DNA of 64,000 nt from Hofstenia miamia (GCA_004352715.1 SCFE01000006.1:1933217-1997216); one strand, 5' to 3'. Numbered from the stretch's first letter, positions 1 to 11,659 are shown. Made by a program: numbers and translations. Notes: generated by a model not told the origin, from the sequence alone.

Positions 1-653
1 TTTTTTTGCCACTTTTGTGAATTGGAACAATGTCCGTAATTTTCCAAACATCTGGAAATATACCTGTTTTTAAACAATTACGAAATAGTAATAAGATATG
101 AGGAGATAATTCTGTTGAAAATCTCTTTAAGAAAGTCATTGAAATTTTATCACTCCCTATTCCATTTTTATTAGACATTTCATTTATAAGCTTTATGATT
201 TCTGTTAACAATATATCAATATTATTTAAATTTCGAGGCTCATTTTCACACATAAAATAATCATCTGATTGAAAGACTGAGTTGAAGAATAAATTGAATG
301 CAGATGCAATTTCTAAACTATGAAAAATTTTATCTTCCCAATGCATTGGATAAATTGAATTATTTCTTTCTAGACAATGTAAGAGTTTGTAGCAGGCAAC
401 TGTAGAATTTTTATCTGAAAATTGTTCTATAAACGTTATTCTATCTAATTCTATAGATTCAAAAAATTCAAGAGCACTGTTTAATAGTTCATAGTTATTT
501 GTTCGCTTTTTTCGTAAATATGAATGATATATATTTAACTTATGAATAGTGTGCGAAGTAAAATAAGTTGGATATTGTTTACGTCTTTTTCTTTTAAGAG
601 GAACATGCATTAATATAATTTCATTAAGACAATTATATAATTAAGATAATTAT
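1..653 (-). mobile_element. Non-LTR retrotransposon (LINE) ORF2 fragment, EN-RT linker to start of RT; runs off the left edge
   Basis: The minus strand is one open frame of about 217 codons from a stop near 600-640 to base 1, too close to the edge to show as a closed ORF. It contains a linker with a basic P-L-K-R-K-R-R-K stretch, then the region preceding the RT core (FFNSVFQSDD, NKNGIGSDKIS) and finally FPDVWKITDIVPIHKSGKK, the RT domain-0 signature of CR1/Jockey-type LINEs (FPdxWKxAxVxPIxKxG). There is no internal stop, so this copy is younger than the neighbouring remnants. The catalytic RT part would lie left of the window. The family assignment rests on motif recognition only. Confidence 0.85.
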
Positions 654-659
654 AGGTTA

Positions 660-885
660 GAATACAAATGGCGAGCTTTTAAATTTCATTATAGTGATTA
701 TTCAATAGACCGCATCTAACCTAAATTCGCCTAGCCCAAGCTAGTAATTGTAAATATATTTTTGTATGTGTTTTGTTTCTTTATTTCTATTGTTTGACGC
801 TATTTAGAGTTGTAAACAGTATTTTATATCGTAAAAAAGACACTCTAAATATAAAAATTTCATTTCATTTCATTTCACTGACCTA
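660..885 (+). mobile_element. LINE 3' end with (ATTTC)n tail
   Basis: A short terminal coding piece (YKWRAFKFHY..., stop near 719) is followed by about 140 bases of 3' UTR and four tandem ATTTC units at about 858-877. The text AAATGGCGAG-TTTTAAATTT resembles 4310-4345 at the end of the degenerate LINE at 1.7-4.3 kb, suggesting the same family. It is tail-to-head with the minus-strand LINE at 1-653. Confidence 0.5.
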
Positions 886-999
886 AGCGATATGCTATAT
901 AAAAAACTAAAAGAGGCATTAAATATCGCAGCGAAAAACTCATCGAAAACTAATCATTAACTTTCTAGGTCAATTCTTTTTCTAAAAAACTAGTCATAT

Positions 1000-1345
1000 T
1001 GAACACCCTTATGACATTCTTCAATCTAATATAAAACCTACCACCTTTTAATATGATTAAATAACTCATAAATAAAATTCAAGATCAAAACTTTTTACAT
1101 GTGTTAAGCATAAGAAAAACGTTTCTAAAGAAATCCTTTTTAATGTCGCCATTCGAACCTGGAATTCGCTACATAAAGAAATTTAAGATATTGAAAAATT
1201 AAAGTCTTTGAAAAAGCATTTAAAAATCTTCCTTAAGCAAAAATATATTTCTGTTAAATCATGACTAGAATACACATTTTGCAACAATGGCTATACTATA
1301 ACTCGGTATTAATATAGTATTATGGTAATTTATCTAACGTATGTG

Positions 1346-1386
<41 letters not shown>

Positions 1387-1440
1387 AATGATTTGTGAAT
1401 TTAATTGTGTACTTTTATCTGAATAAATCTCTTATCTTAT
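1000..1440 (+). mobile_element. LINE C-terminal and 3' UTR remnant
   Basis: Around 1115-1260 the plus strand reads SKEILFNVAIRTWNSLHKEI, then a stop, then KLKSLKKHLKIFLKQKY. This is the typical end of LINE ORF2 proteins (WNsLpxxI...FKkxLKxxLL). A (TA)n tract and a GAATAAATCTC run follow, compatible with a polyadenylation site. At least one in-frame stop is present. Confidence 0.55.
1350..1382. repeat. (TA)n microsatellite
   Basis: About 16 uninterrupted TA units inside the 3' end of a LINE remnant. Confidence 0.95.
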
Positions 1441-1689
1441 AAAAATCTATAAAAACAGTAATTGCATTTTGTCATTTAACTTAGCTTGCGGTACACGAAG
1501 AAGTTAATACTTTGGCAGTATTTGGTTTGCTAACCTCAAATATTTTCTTAATAAATCGCATTATTTTCCTAATAAGTTAGTGTTTAATATATTTTAGAAG
1601 TTGGATAACATTTGTGATTGAATTTTGATGCAAAAACGCCACCATTGAAATTTTATTGGCTCTTTCAAAAGTAATGAGGATTAGCGCTT

Positions 1690-4350
1690 TGCTCAATTTT
1701 GATTTTAATTTTTTCGCGATCCATCGAAGCTAGTCAAGACTCTCCATCTAACTACGAAGCATTTAAAGAGACTTTCTTTCAAAAACAAGTGAAAATAAAC
1801 GTTCAAAATCTAGCTAATAAGAAATGGCAGAAGTCCAACCTTTCACTTTAGTAAGACAAAAAAGGAGGTGATATGTTTTTAGTAACCAAATACTCAAACC
1901 AAAACTTAGGATAGATATAGCGAAAGATCAACTTTTGAAAGCCCTTGGGCTAAATTCGAAATCTAAACATTTTTAATTCCCAATTACTAAGCATCTCCTA
2001 TCGTCCAAATATAACTTTTATAAATAGTTATTTCTTACAAATGGAAATGAATTTTTACTGCTTTGAGTTATAACATTAATATAATAATAATGGGAGATTA
2101 GAATATAAAACTAAACCATAACGAAAAATACAAGCTGAATATTTTTTCTAAATACCTCAAATATTTAGCTAATAAATTCAAAAATTTTTTCTAGAATTGC
2201 TGCTAATAGTCAAACACTCATTGATTATTTCATGATATCAGAAAATTTTTCGTCTTTTAATTATTTTTGTTTGAATTTCCATTCTCAAATCACTGCCTTA
2301 TATTTACTTAGCCTAATATGCTAAAAGTGCATTAACCATGTTTGCCGTGGATCTGGATATAACTCAGAAATTTTATTTTATGGATATCCATGGATCACTG
2401 TGAATAAAAAATAATGACTAACAGACACATTTATATATTATTATGCTAAGTTTCTAAGTAAAATATTTTAAAATGAACAATGGATTTAATCTGTCAATTA
2501 TTTCGTTGTGTAAATCTGACTATATTATGCGTGCGTATCATAAGAGCTAATTTTATGTTTGGTTTAAAAGCCAAAATCTTAGGCCTTGCATAAAGCATAC
2601 GCATTGAGTGGCGTGTGTAATTTAAATGTTCAAAGCAACTCAAGAAATGTGCTTATTTCATGTTCTATATATTCATCATTAACATCTAATGAAATGCTTT
2701 CAAATTTTATTAACAAAAATTACGTTTAGATATGAGACTTAAAAACAAATCCTGTGGTTCCTCTCTAATTAGTGTTCGGAGACCATGACTTGAATGTTAA
2801 TCAATCGCAACCGCACCCAATGGCCAAAGAATACTGGAAATGGCCGATGGCGGCCAAAGATTTTGTTTTACGACCAAAATTCCATACAAAATTTATTTCT
2901 AAAAGTAGAAATTTGCAATTCGTTACACATTGAGTTCTAATCAAGAGTGATTGATTGATGTATCTTTGATTATTAATTAGTCCTAATTAATATAAATATT
3001 TGCACCCTGTCCATCCCATGCTAAGACATTATGATGAGAAATGTGCTTCCCTAATTTGTATTGTTTCTTAAACTTCCATTATTACGATTTTCTGCAAAAA
3101 ATCACAGCTAACCGCTGGTATGGCTAAAGCCTTACAAGAACGGCCGGCTAAGGTTAAAATTTATTTTGCATAGCAGGCTATAGCCAAGAAAACTGCCTTG
3201 ACCGCAGATCTAACACCAACTTGGTTACTAAATATTATAGGTGACTTAATAACTGTACTAATATATTATATCTTAAGTACATGTATGAGTCTTTCCTTTT
3301 TTCCAGATGTACTATAATTGGCAAATATAGCAATAGCACCACTATTGACAAAGACGATCCCAAAGAATGCCTAAATTACAGATCTCTCCAAATCAGCAAA
3401 GTGTTTGAACGAATTATTTTTAATCAAATTAATGAGCATTTTTACAAACATGATTCTTACTCCAAAACATATGGTTTTAGTAAAGGTATTTCAACTAGTG
3501 ACGTTTTAATACAACCTGTTGAAAAATGGAGAAAAACGATAGATGATAATGCTTGCTTACAGCTCTCAAAAACATTGGATTCCATTGCCATATAATTATA
3601 CAACTAAAAGTTAAATTTCAAGGTTCTTATAAAGACATTATAGGTCTCATTTCTAGTTACTTGTACAATCGTATGCAAAGAGTTAACCTTAATTCTTTGC
3701 CAGATTGGATTTGCACTTAAACTAGAGTTTCACAGGGAACAATTTTGAGGCCCCATCTATTTAACATTTACAGGAATGATTTAACAACATGTGACGTAAC
3801 AATATTATGTAATTCTAATAAATCTCACTAAAATGTACTCCCCTCGCAAAATATTTTGTTTCATTACTAAAGCGAAAATTAAAATAAACCATACTGTAAT
3901 ATTAAGTCATTTCATGTTTGCCAACATACACTACTCAGATATAAATAATAAATTCCTCAGAAAATTCCAGGAGCAACTAAATATTCTTAGCTTTAATAAG
4001 ACTAGTAAATACAGAAAAATCTCAAACTTATTTCTACATCTACAATGTTATATCTATGTAAATGTTCTAACGACCTTCTTCAAAAAAATTAACAATAATT
4101 TCTCATATAATAAAGATGACTTTCCTGGTGCAAAATTAATCAATAAACAAAACAAAATGACGCATATAATTGAACCAATTAGGTATAAGAAGCGAATAAT
4201 GAAATATTCCTATTTCAAAAGAAAAATATATTTAAACAAAATGTAGATAAACACGTTAACATTGATCTTAAAAAATAATTTTACACGTATAATATAAAAA
4301 CACTAAAATGGCGAGGTTATAAATTTTATAATCCGTTAATAGAAACTAAC
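1690..4350 (+). mobile_element. Degenerate LINE (endonuclease plus reverse transcriptase pieces)
   Basis: At 2070-2290 a broken APE-type endonuclease is readable: IIIMGD(stop)NIKL matches the GDFN motif, and TLIDYFMISENFSSF matches the late EN motif. From 3330 the frame reads NYRSLQISKVFERIIFNQI, RT domain 1, then YGFSKGISTSDVLI, RT domain 2. At about 3719-3780 it reads TRVSQGTILRPHLFNIYRND, the motif B region (GVPQGSxLGPxLF). The FADD motif and first catalytic Asp are not recognisable. Stops and frameshifts are frequent. The 137-codon frame at 3833-4246 lies inside this remnant and is probably its decayed C-terminal part. Confidence 0.7.
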
Positions 4351-5353
4351 ATCGAGATGTCCAAGTTAATTATTATTATTGTCTCTAATCATTTTGTTTT
4401 GTGTTTCTTTCAGAATTGTTACCAGTAGCATCCTAATGCTAAAAAAAATTCTGATTATTGAATTTTTTTCCATTTCTTCCCCAAATGCCAACATTTCCTT
4501 GAAACCCAGTATTAACTCTGTACATATATCAGAATATTTATGGATAAGCAATTAACATTATGGCCACTTTTCAGGTTTGACATCCATAATATCCATAATG
4601 GCATGACACCAAATTTTAAGAGGCACTTATGCTACACACACTTTAATAAGTAATAATAATAACATTGTTGTGCAGCATTAAGCATAACACTCAACATATT
4701 TTAAAGTGTGAAGAATTTAGTTTTACATGAATAACGACGTATTTGAATAGTAGTCAGAGCTAAAGCCAACGAGTCTCATGTATGACTAGATAATGAGGTA
4801 TTTTACCATCAGCCAATTATACTATAGCTATGCATACATGTATATATATATATACATCAAATTATATTAGGTTTGTTTTTCATAACGGAATACTTTACGA
4901 TATACAATTCAAATTCAACATACCATAAAACATAGCAAATATTTTTTGAAGAAATCTGCAAATTCTCTAAAAATATTTTTGATGTGCTAGTAGCAACGTG
5001 CTGATTTTCTGTGGGATTAATAATAATTACTGGATCACTTGTAACCATGGACTATATGTTGATTGTCTTTAACATTGTTCATGTATTTTTAAAATTGTGT
5101 TAATATTGATAGAAAATTTCAATTTCCTTTTAGGTTCCATAAAAGATCTCATAATTCATTTCAATGATATTTAGTTAATTATTAATTTGATCAACTAATA
5201 GCCAATAAGAGAATAGAATATATTATGTCCTAGCACAAGTAAGTCGATTTTATACTTGTGAACAAATATATTTCCAAGTGGTTCATCTCGACACTTAATG
5301 CTTTCTATTCTTTTAAAAGTATATCTCATTTAGACTCGAACTACAAATCATAA
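4351..5353. other. Intergenic, upstream of the channel gene
   Basis: AT-rich sequence with a short (TA)n run at 4840-4854. No coding or repeat structure was recognised. The last few hundred bases presumably hold the promoter and 5' UTR of the channel gene, but no convincing TATA box or initiator could be chosen in such AT-rich DNA. Confidence 0.5.
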
Positions 5354-5711
5354 ATGTTTTCATCTAAAGTTGAGGCTGAATCATATGTTGATGATAACAA
5401 AGAAAATCCTAAAAAACAAACAACATTTTCAGAAGAATTATTAAATCTTTTTGAAACATTTTTTCCTGAAGTTTCAAACTCAAGAAACGCATTTTTTACT
5501 ACTATCTGGGTGATTGTATATATTGTTAGTCTGGTGGTCTTTGCTTTACAATTCTACCCTCTTTGGCTAAAATTTAGCAGCTATGAAGTAATGGTGTTAA
5601 TTTCAATTGAAAATAATAAATCTTTACAGTTTCCGCAGGTAATCTATTGTAATTTTTATTCTTCTATGACACAATACCATCGGTTATATTGTCAAATGAA
5701 AGCATCCTTAT
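5354..5711 (+). CDS. DEG/ENaC channel, exon 1 (cytosolic N-terminus and TM1)
   Basis: The exon starts at ATG 5354, the first Met of the frame. Residues 1-46 form an acidic, polar cytosolic tail. Residues about 47-70 (FFTTIWVIVYIVSLVVFALQ) form TM1. Residues 92-100 (QFPQVIYCN) match the post-TM1 FPxVTICN signature of the degenerin/ENaC/ASIC family (Pfam ASC). These proteins are trimeric sodium channels of the plasma membrane. The family's His-Gly gating motif before TM1 is not visible; the equivalent stretch reads VSNSRNAFF. The frame stays open to 5773, but GTGAGT at 5712 is a strong donor leaving phase 1; a weaker donor GTAATA at 5760, also phase 1, is possible. The rest of the protein is the exon ending at 10625. 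Confidence 0.85.
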
Positions 5712-7136
5712 GTGAGTCTTTACATAATTATGAAACGTTCGCATTAAAAATAGCATTAAGTAATAGAATTTAGCAATGCATAGTGGCTACCTTAAAATGA
5801 ATTTAAATTGCAATTGAAATTTAAAATTCCTTATGCATTTTAGCAATAAGTGGTACTTTCAACAAAAAATTGACAAGCATTTTTATATAGATTGTACGTT
5901 CAATGGTGAAACTATATTATCCTGGGATTGATGTATGTTACATCTTATGCCTGATATTAAATTAGAAAAATTCATGCAGAAACTCATTTTCAGGCAGGTT
6001 AAACGATATCAGTTAAGAACATTTTTTGTTTTTATTATTATTACAAATTCCAACAAAAATTTTTAGTTTAAATTATTCCTTAAATTGAATAAAATTCAAA
6101 TTTAAATAGTATTAAAATGGGCATAAATAGCAAAAGTCACTAAACATAGACAAGGCCATTGCATTACAAAATATTTGTAATTTGCCAAGAATTAAATATA
6201 TTTCAAAATTCTTAAGTCATTTGAGGTATCTCTACCCAAATATTTTTAAGAACAACTGAATGGAGGCATGAATACGAGTACATGCCTTTAGGCGGGAAAA
6301 ATTTTGTTACGTGTTTTCCAAGAGTGAAAGTAACGTATAATTTAAAATTTTATTGTGCAACTTTTCAAAATCAGTACATTTCGTTACGAATGTACAATGA
6401 TGTTTTCAAACTTCCTGCAACTGATATCAAATTAAGTGAAATATTTCATAGAGCGGAGATGGTTTGTAAATTACTTTTTCAGACATAAACCATCACTACT
6501 ACAACGACCTGAGTAGAGTTAGAGTTTTATGAGATTTGAAATTTTAAAACAAAATTTTATACTGTGTTGTGGAGTTATCGAGGTTTTAAATTACATGTGA
6601 TACATGCATCAGAATTGTTTACTAAAAATTAAAGCTAAGTAGTTATCTGCATAAGAATTAAAAACAGCCCAAACTAAATTAGCCAATGAAGTTAAAAATT
6701 TTAACATTATTGTATCAATCGTCTCTTTGGAATACAATCAGAATCGTATTCACTATGTTACTCAAATGTTCCTTCTCAAATTTTTTCGATTATATTTTGT
6801 TCAAACCTAAAAAATTGTAGATAAAATCAGATAGGATATTATTATTATTAATCATTTTTAATAGTATAGCTTTGTCTATTGAATTCACAAGATCGAAATT
6901 TTATCAAAAGAGTGGATATAGTGGAAATTTATATAAGGCGGATGAAAGCTGGAGGGAAGTAATATTTGTTCTGTACTCCATAGCCACTCCACTCAGCTGC
7001 AAAACTTGATATTTTCAAACTATATAAAAATATTCATATTTTAATAATACCATATCATGCTTTCAATCCAACCAATGACAATATAACTGATAGGTTACTG
7101 TTTGTAAAGAAAGTATTTTTGAAAAGGATAAAATAC
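5688..7136 (+). repeat. Exact 1449-bp direct duplication, copy 1
   Basis: This is identical by eye, base for base, to 7138-8586 at an offset of 1450. It begins inside exon 1 of the channel gene and ends immediately before a single N at 7137. That arrangement is expected when two overlapping contig ends were placed side by side instead of merged, so only one copy probably exists in the genome. It contains no recognised element other than the end of exon 1 and the candidate exon at 6226-6461. Confidence 0.9.
6226..6461 (+). CDS. Candidate internal exon of the DEG/ENaC gene
   Basis: The frame is open from 6225 to 6485 between stops. An acceptor-like TTTGAG precedes 6226 and enters in phase 1, fitting the phase-1 donor at 5712. 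A donor-like GT at 6462 leaves in phase 0, fitting acceptors at 8577 or 8601 in the last exon. The encoded segment (with PLGGKNFVTCF and YISLRMYND) has two or three cysteines and no family signature I recognise, but would lie in the ectodomain just after TM1. It recurs at 7676-7911 only because of the duplicated block. The support is phase consistency alone, so the exon may be spurious. Confidence 0.35.
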
Positions 7137-7137
7137 N

Positions 7138-8586
7138 ATTGTCAAATGAAAGCATCCTTATGTGAGTCTTTACATAATTATGAAACGTTCGCATTAAAAA
7201 TAGCATTAAGTAATAGAATTTAGCAATGCATAGTGGCTACCTTAAAATGAATTTAAATTGCAATTGAAATTTAAAATTCCTTATGCATTTTAGCAATAAG
7301 TGGTACTTTCAACAAAAAATTGACAAGCATTTTTATATAGATTGTACGTTCAATGGTGAAACTATATTATCCTGGGATTGATGTATGTTACATCTTATGC
7401 CTGATATTAAATTAGAAAAATTCATGCAGAAACTCATTTTCAGGCAGGTTAAACGATATCAGTTAAGAACATTTTTTGTTTTTATTATTATTACAAATTC
7501 CAACAAAAATTTTTAGTTTAAATTATTCCTTAAATTGAATAAAATTCAAATTTAAATAGTATTAAAATGGGCATAAATAGCAAAAGTCACTAAACATAGA
7601 CAAGGCCATTGCATTACAAAATATTTGTAATTTGCCAAGAATTAAATATATTTCAAAATTCTTAAGTCATTTGAGGTATCTCTACCCAAATATTTTTAAG
7701 AACAACTGAATGGAGGCATGAATACGAGTACATGCCTTTAGGCGGGAAAAATTTTGTTACGTGTTTTCCAAGAGTGAAAGTAACGTATAATTTAAAATTT
7801 TATTGTGCAACTTTTCAAAATCAGTACATTTCGTTACGAATGTACAATGATGTTTTCAAACTTCCTGCAACTGATATCAAATTAAGTGAAATATTTCATA
7901 GAGCGGAGATGGTTTGTAAATTACTTTTTCAGACATAAACCATCACTACTACAACGACCTGAGTAGAGTTAGAGTTTTATGAGATTTGAAATTTTAAAAC
8001 AAAATTTTATACTGTGTTGTGGAGTTATCGAGGTTTTAAATTACATGTGATACATGCATCAGAATTGTTTACTAAAAATTAAAGCTAAGTAGTTATCTGC
8101 ATAAGAATTAAAAACAGCCCAAACTAAATTAGCCAATGAAGTTAAAAATTTTAACATTATTGTATCAATCGTCTCTTTGGAATACAATCAGAATCGTATT
8201 CACTATGTTACTCAAATGTTCCTTCTCAAATTTTTTCGATTATATTTTGTTCAAACCTAAAAAATTGTAGATAAAATCAGATAGGATATTATTATTATTA
8301 ATCATTTTTAATAGTATAGCTTTGTCTATTGAATTCACAAGATCGAAATTTTATCAAAAGAGTGGATATAGTGGAAATTTATATAAGGCGGATGAAAGCT
8401 GGAGGGAAGTAATATTTGTTCTGTACTCCATAGCCACTCCACTCAGCTGCAAAACTTGATATTTTCAAACTATATAAAAATATTCATATTTTAATAATAC
8501 CATATCATGCTTTCAATCCAACCAATGACAATATAACTGATAGGTTACTGTTTGTAAAGAAAGTATTTTTGAAAAGGATAAAATAC
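7138..8586 (+). repeat. Exact 1449-bp direct duplication, copy 2
   Basis: The copy starts directly after the single N at 7137 and ends at 8586, where the sequence continues into the last exon of the channel gene. It carries a truncated repeat of the exon-1 end and a repeat of the candidate internal exon. See copy 1 for the interpretation as an unmerged contig overlap. Confidence 0.9.
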
Positions 8587-8600
8587 GATCAATAAAAAAG

Positions 8601-10625
8601 GGCAATCTGTACCAACTTGCAATTTTGGACACAATTCAAGAGCAATATGTCACTGATGAGGTTAGAGAAGTGTTAAAGCTCACTGATGATACATGTCCTT
8701 CGAATCTTCGCCTGTGCGCTTCGAAGAAGCAATGTGTACCGCAGTTTTGGATTTGCGACAAAATCAAAGATTGTGATGATAATTCAGACGAAGATGAGTC
8801 GCTCCATAATTGTAGTGCTCGAGTGGATCAAGTGAATCAAACTAACTCTGTATGTTTTGAAAGTAGCGATAAACCTTGCAAAACCAATCCCAACGAGTGT
8901 GCTAAATTCTGCAATGGGGTAGCAGAATGTGAAGATGGAAGTGATGAAAACGACTGCTCAATGAAAAAATCTAATTTTACCTTAACTGCATCTCCAACTT
9001 GGAACGCATTGAAATCTCATGATACAGTATACATTGACAACTACCCTATCAATCATGTATCCAATTTTCAAATTAGTTCATCGGATGTCTCAAAATCATT
9101 TATTGAAATAACATTTGACTTCTTTGACCTAGAGAAACCTGGAACTACATGTTATGATTATGTAAAGATCGTTGATGCCCAGAACAGTAAACCAGCAAAC
9201 TGGCTAAGTGCTATGGCTTGTAGTGATGTTCGGCCTGAAAATGTGATTCTGAGGGCACCTGTAACAATTGAATTTTATTCCGATAGTCAAATTGGGAGTC
9301 GGGGGTTTGTAATTCGTTATAAGGCTGTAGAATCAAACGCAAGAAAAAAACGTAGCTATGAAGAAACCGAATACAAAGCTAATCTCAAAGGTTTTGATAA
9401 TTATGAATGGAGAACACTTTATTATAATCTTCGAAGATCCAAGGATTATGAATTTGCTAAAGCTGTTTCTCTTTTTCCTCCAGAGGTACCATACAGTTAC
9501 GGTGTTTCACTAAGTAGCCTGATCATTACTTGCAGTTACCAGTCTGAAAATTGCCTTGACACTGGCCGTGTTCAGAGCCAGCACTTTGAAACTTTCATGA
9601 ATGCCGTGTATGGGAAGTGCTACACGTTTAACTCTGCAAAACAGTCTTTCACAAACAATGAAACAGTCGACAGATTTGCTTCACGCACAGGCGTTGGCAA
9701 TGGTCTTTCCTTAGTGCTATTTCTCAATGACAAAGAAAATATTGGATTCCTCAATCGAATATCAGGTTTATCAGTGAGCATTGACCCGAAATATATATAT
9801 CCACTACCTCATCGAAATGGAATATTACTAAAACCAGGCTCATCTACAAGAATATCCCTACTACACAAAAAAATCACTCGTTTGCCCGACCCATTTAGCG
9901 AATGTACTTCACAGCATCTCAACTGGGAGAAAACAAACAAGGAATACATTGATTCAGATGAAAGCAATGGAAAATTTGATAATCCACACATTTACTGGCA
10001 TCAATACAATCAGCAAGTTTGCTTCGAATCTTGTATTTACGACAACATGTATAGTGAGTGTGATTGTGTGGATTCGTACTTGTACAATTTTGTCAATGAG
10101 AACGGAATTCCTGTATCTGCTTATCCTATATGTCACCCATGGGATGATAAGCAGATTGCTTGCACTTTTATGGTGTACCGAAGATTTCGAGAAGATGATT
10201 TGAAAATTCCATGTGATTGCCCACAAGCCTGTGAGGATGATATTTTCGAAATAAAGGCATTAAGCGCTGATTTTCCCTCTAAAAATTCCCTTTTTTACTT
10301 TATCGATGAGATATTTAAATCACAAAGTGATGACGCAATTGAATATGTACAAAAAATTTTAAAGGAATATGTGGTGGGGAATATAACTCATGATGATCTT
10401 CTCCAACAAATAAAGTCCAACTTTCTCCATGTTGAGATTTTTTTTGAGGAGATGAACTACGAACTAATGACCGAGGAACAAGGATATTCGTTTGAAGAAC
10501 TCCTTTCTGCATTTGCTGGCAATATTGGCATGTTTGTTGGATGGTCGGTACTTACATTTTCTCATCTAATTATGCTTGTTTTTAATGGAATATTTTCGGC
10601 ATGCAAGTTTTTGAAAGGGAAATGA
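8601..10625 (+). CDS. DEG/ENaC channel, last exon: LDLa-LDLa-CUB-channel ectodomain-TM2
   Basis: Residues here are numbered from a TTG at 8625, which is not a start codon; the frame is open back to 8544 and the true exon start is an acceptor between about 8560 and 8641. Residues 24-63 and 77-111 are two LDLa domains, each with six cysteines and the DxxDNSDE/EDGSDEND calcium motif. Residues about 118-233 are a CUB domain (CYDYVKI, second disulfide only). RKKR at 240-243 fits a furin site. From 250 on is the ASC ectodomain (SLIITCSYQSENC, YGKCYTFN, QVCFESCIYDNMYSECDC, CDCPQAC). TM2 is about 625-656 with GWS at 639-641, the G-x-S selectivity-filter position. The protein ends shortly after TM2 at KFLKGK, so the cytosolic tail is very short. 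A sodium channel is expected; its ligand is unknown. Confidence 0.9.
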   Translation, partial: GNLYQLAILDTIQEQYVTDEVREVLKLTDDTCPSNLRLCASKKQCVPQFWICDKIKDCDDNSDEDESLHNCSARVDQVNQTNSVCFESSDKPCKTNPNECAKFCNGVAECEDGSDENDCSMKKSNFTLTASPTWNALKSHDTVYIDNYPINHVSNFQISSSDVSKSFIEITFDFFDLEKPGTTCYDYVKIVDAQNSKPANWLSAMACSDVRPENVILRAPVTIEFYSDSQIGSRGFVIRYKAVESNARKKRSYEETEYKANLKGFDNYEWRTLYYNLRRSKDYEFAKAVSLFPPEVPYSYGVSLSSLIITCSYQSENCLDTGRVQSQHFETFMNAVYGKCYTFNSAKQSFTNNETVDRFASRTGVGNGLSLVLFLNDKENIGFLNRISGLSVSIDPKYIYPLPHRNGILLKPGSSTRISLLHKKITRLPDPFSECTSQHLNWEKTNKEYIDSDESNGKFDNPHIYWHQYNQQVCFESCIYDNMYSECDCVDSYLYNFVNENGIPVSAYPICHPWDDKQIACTFMVYRRFREDDLKIPCDCPQACEDDIFEIKALSADFPSKNSLFYFIDEIFKSQSDDAIEYVQKILKEYVVGNITHDDLLQQIKSNFLHVEIFFEEMNYELMTEEQGYSFEELLSAFAGNIGMFVGWSVLTFSHLIMLVFNGIFSACKFLKGK

Positions 10626-11640
10626 TTTTTAGTAAATATTGACTACTTAAGGGCATACACACTGATTTTGTTGATTTTAATACATATTATTTCTCATTGA
10701 AATGGCATTTATTCCAAGTATATAGTAGTATTCAAAAGATACCATAAACTTGTGTTCCTATATGTGTTTTTGTTGAAGAAATACAAAATTGATATAAATA
10801 TATAATTACCTAGTTTCATAACGAAGATTTGCGTTTAATTAAAAAATTCTCTACTAAATTTGTGCCATAGGTGATAAAAATAATTACTATGACACCACTG
10901 AGAATAACATATAAATTTTTTAAATGGTTTTCCTAAACTTTGAAATGGGTTAAAATTTTTCAAATATTTTTTAACATATTTCATTGAAATTGTATATGCC
11001 CTTTTAACATTATTTGCTTTTGCTGTAAAATTTCGCTTATTTATTCTTGTAAATATGTTATCTTAAAATTTTGTGATGAATTCTCTATGAATTTAAAGTT
11101 AACATGAATGTATTGCACATGAATTAAACACCATCAGCGTGCAAAATGCTTTCCTCAAATTACGTACAACATTTATTAGGATATATATTAGTATTAGTTT
11201 TATAAGGACGTATAAGACTTATAAATTTTAAATTTTTAATCCTATTATACATAATACATAATGCTAAATGAAGATTAATAAATGTTAAGTTCCCAGCTTC
11301 GTTTTTTGCTATAAACTGTTTAGAAATCTTTTTCACATTAGCTTGTTTGGCTGCTTGAGATTCTAAGAAAACTAATCTAATGGTAAATGCATGAGAGAGA
11401 AAACATTTATATATTTAAAAAAAACACCAGAGGAGGTATTAGCCATTCAATATTGGTCTAGTAAAGGGAATAATCTAATTATCGTGATTGAATGACGATT
11501 AAAGTTGATCAACTTTCCTACGAAATTGCTATGCCACAGGATATCAAGTAATGAAGAGTGTGGTCCTCCGGAAATTCAGCTTTCATGAATAAAGAGTTTG
11601 CCAGCTGATAACGTCCTAACTTAATAGAAACAGGCGAACA
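10626..11640. other. 3' flank of the channel gene
   Basis: AT-rich and non-coding. An AATAAA at 11277-11282 could serve as the polyadenylation signal of the channel transcript, about 650 bases after its stop codon. No repeat or second gene is visible. Confidence 0.4.
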
Positions 11641-11659
11641 CGGGTATATCTGTATATCT

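Noticed and set aside
7732-7938. A second 68-aa gene identical to 6282-6488
   Set aside because: It lies in the 1449-bp duplicated block around a single N and is probably the same locus assembled twice.
8625-8627. Translation start of the large channel exon
   Set aside because: The codon is TTG, the frame is open upstream, and the protein lacks TM1 without exon 1; it is an internal exon, not a separate gene.
9809-10512. Several ORFs of 60-90 codons inside the channel exon on both strands
   Set aside because: Shadows of the real coding frame with no domain of their own.
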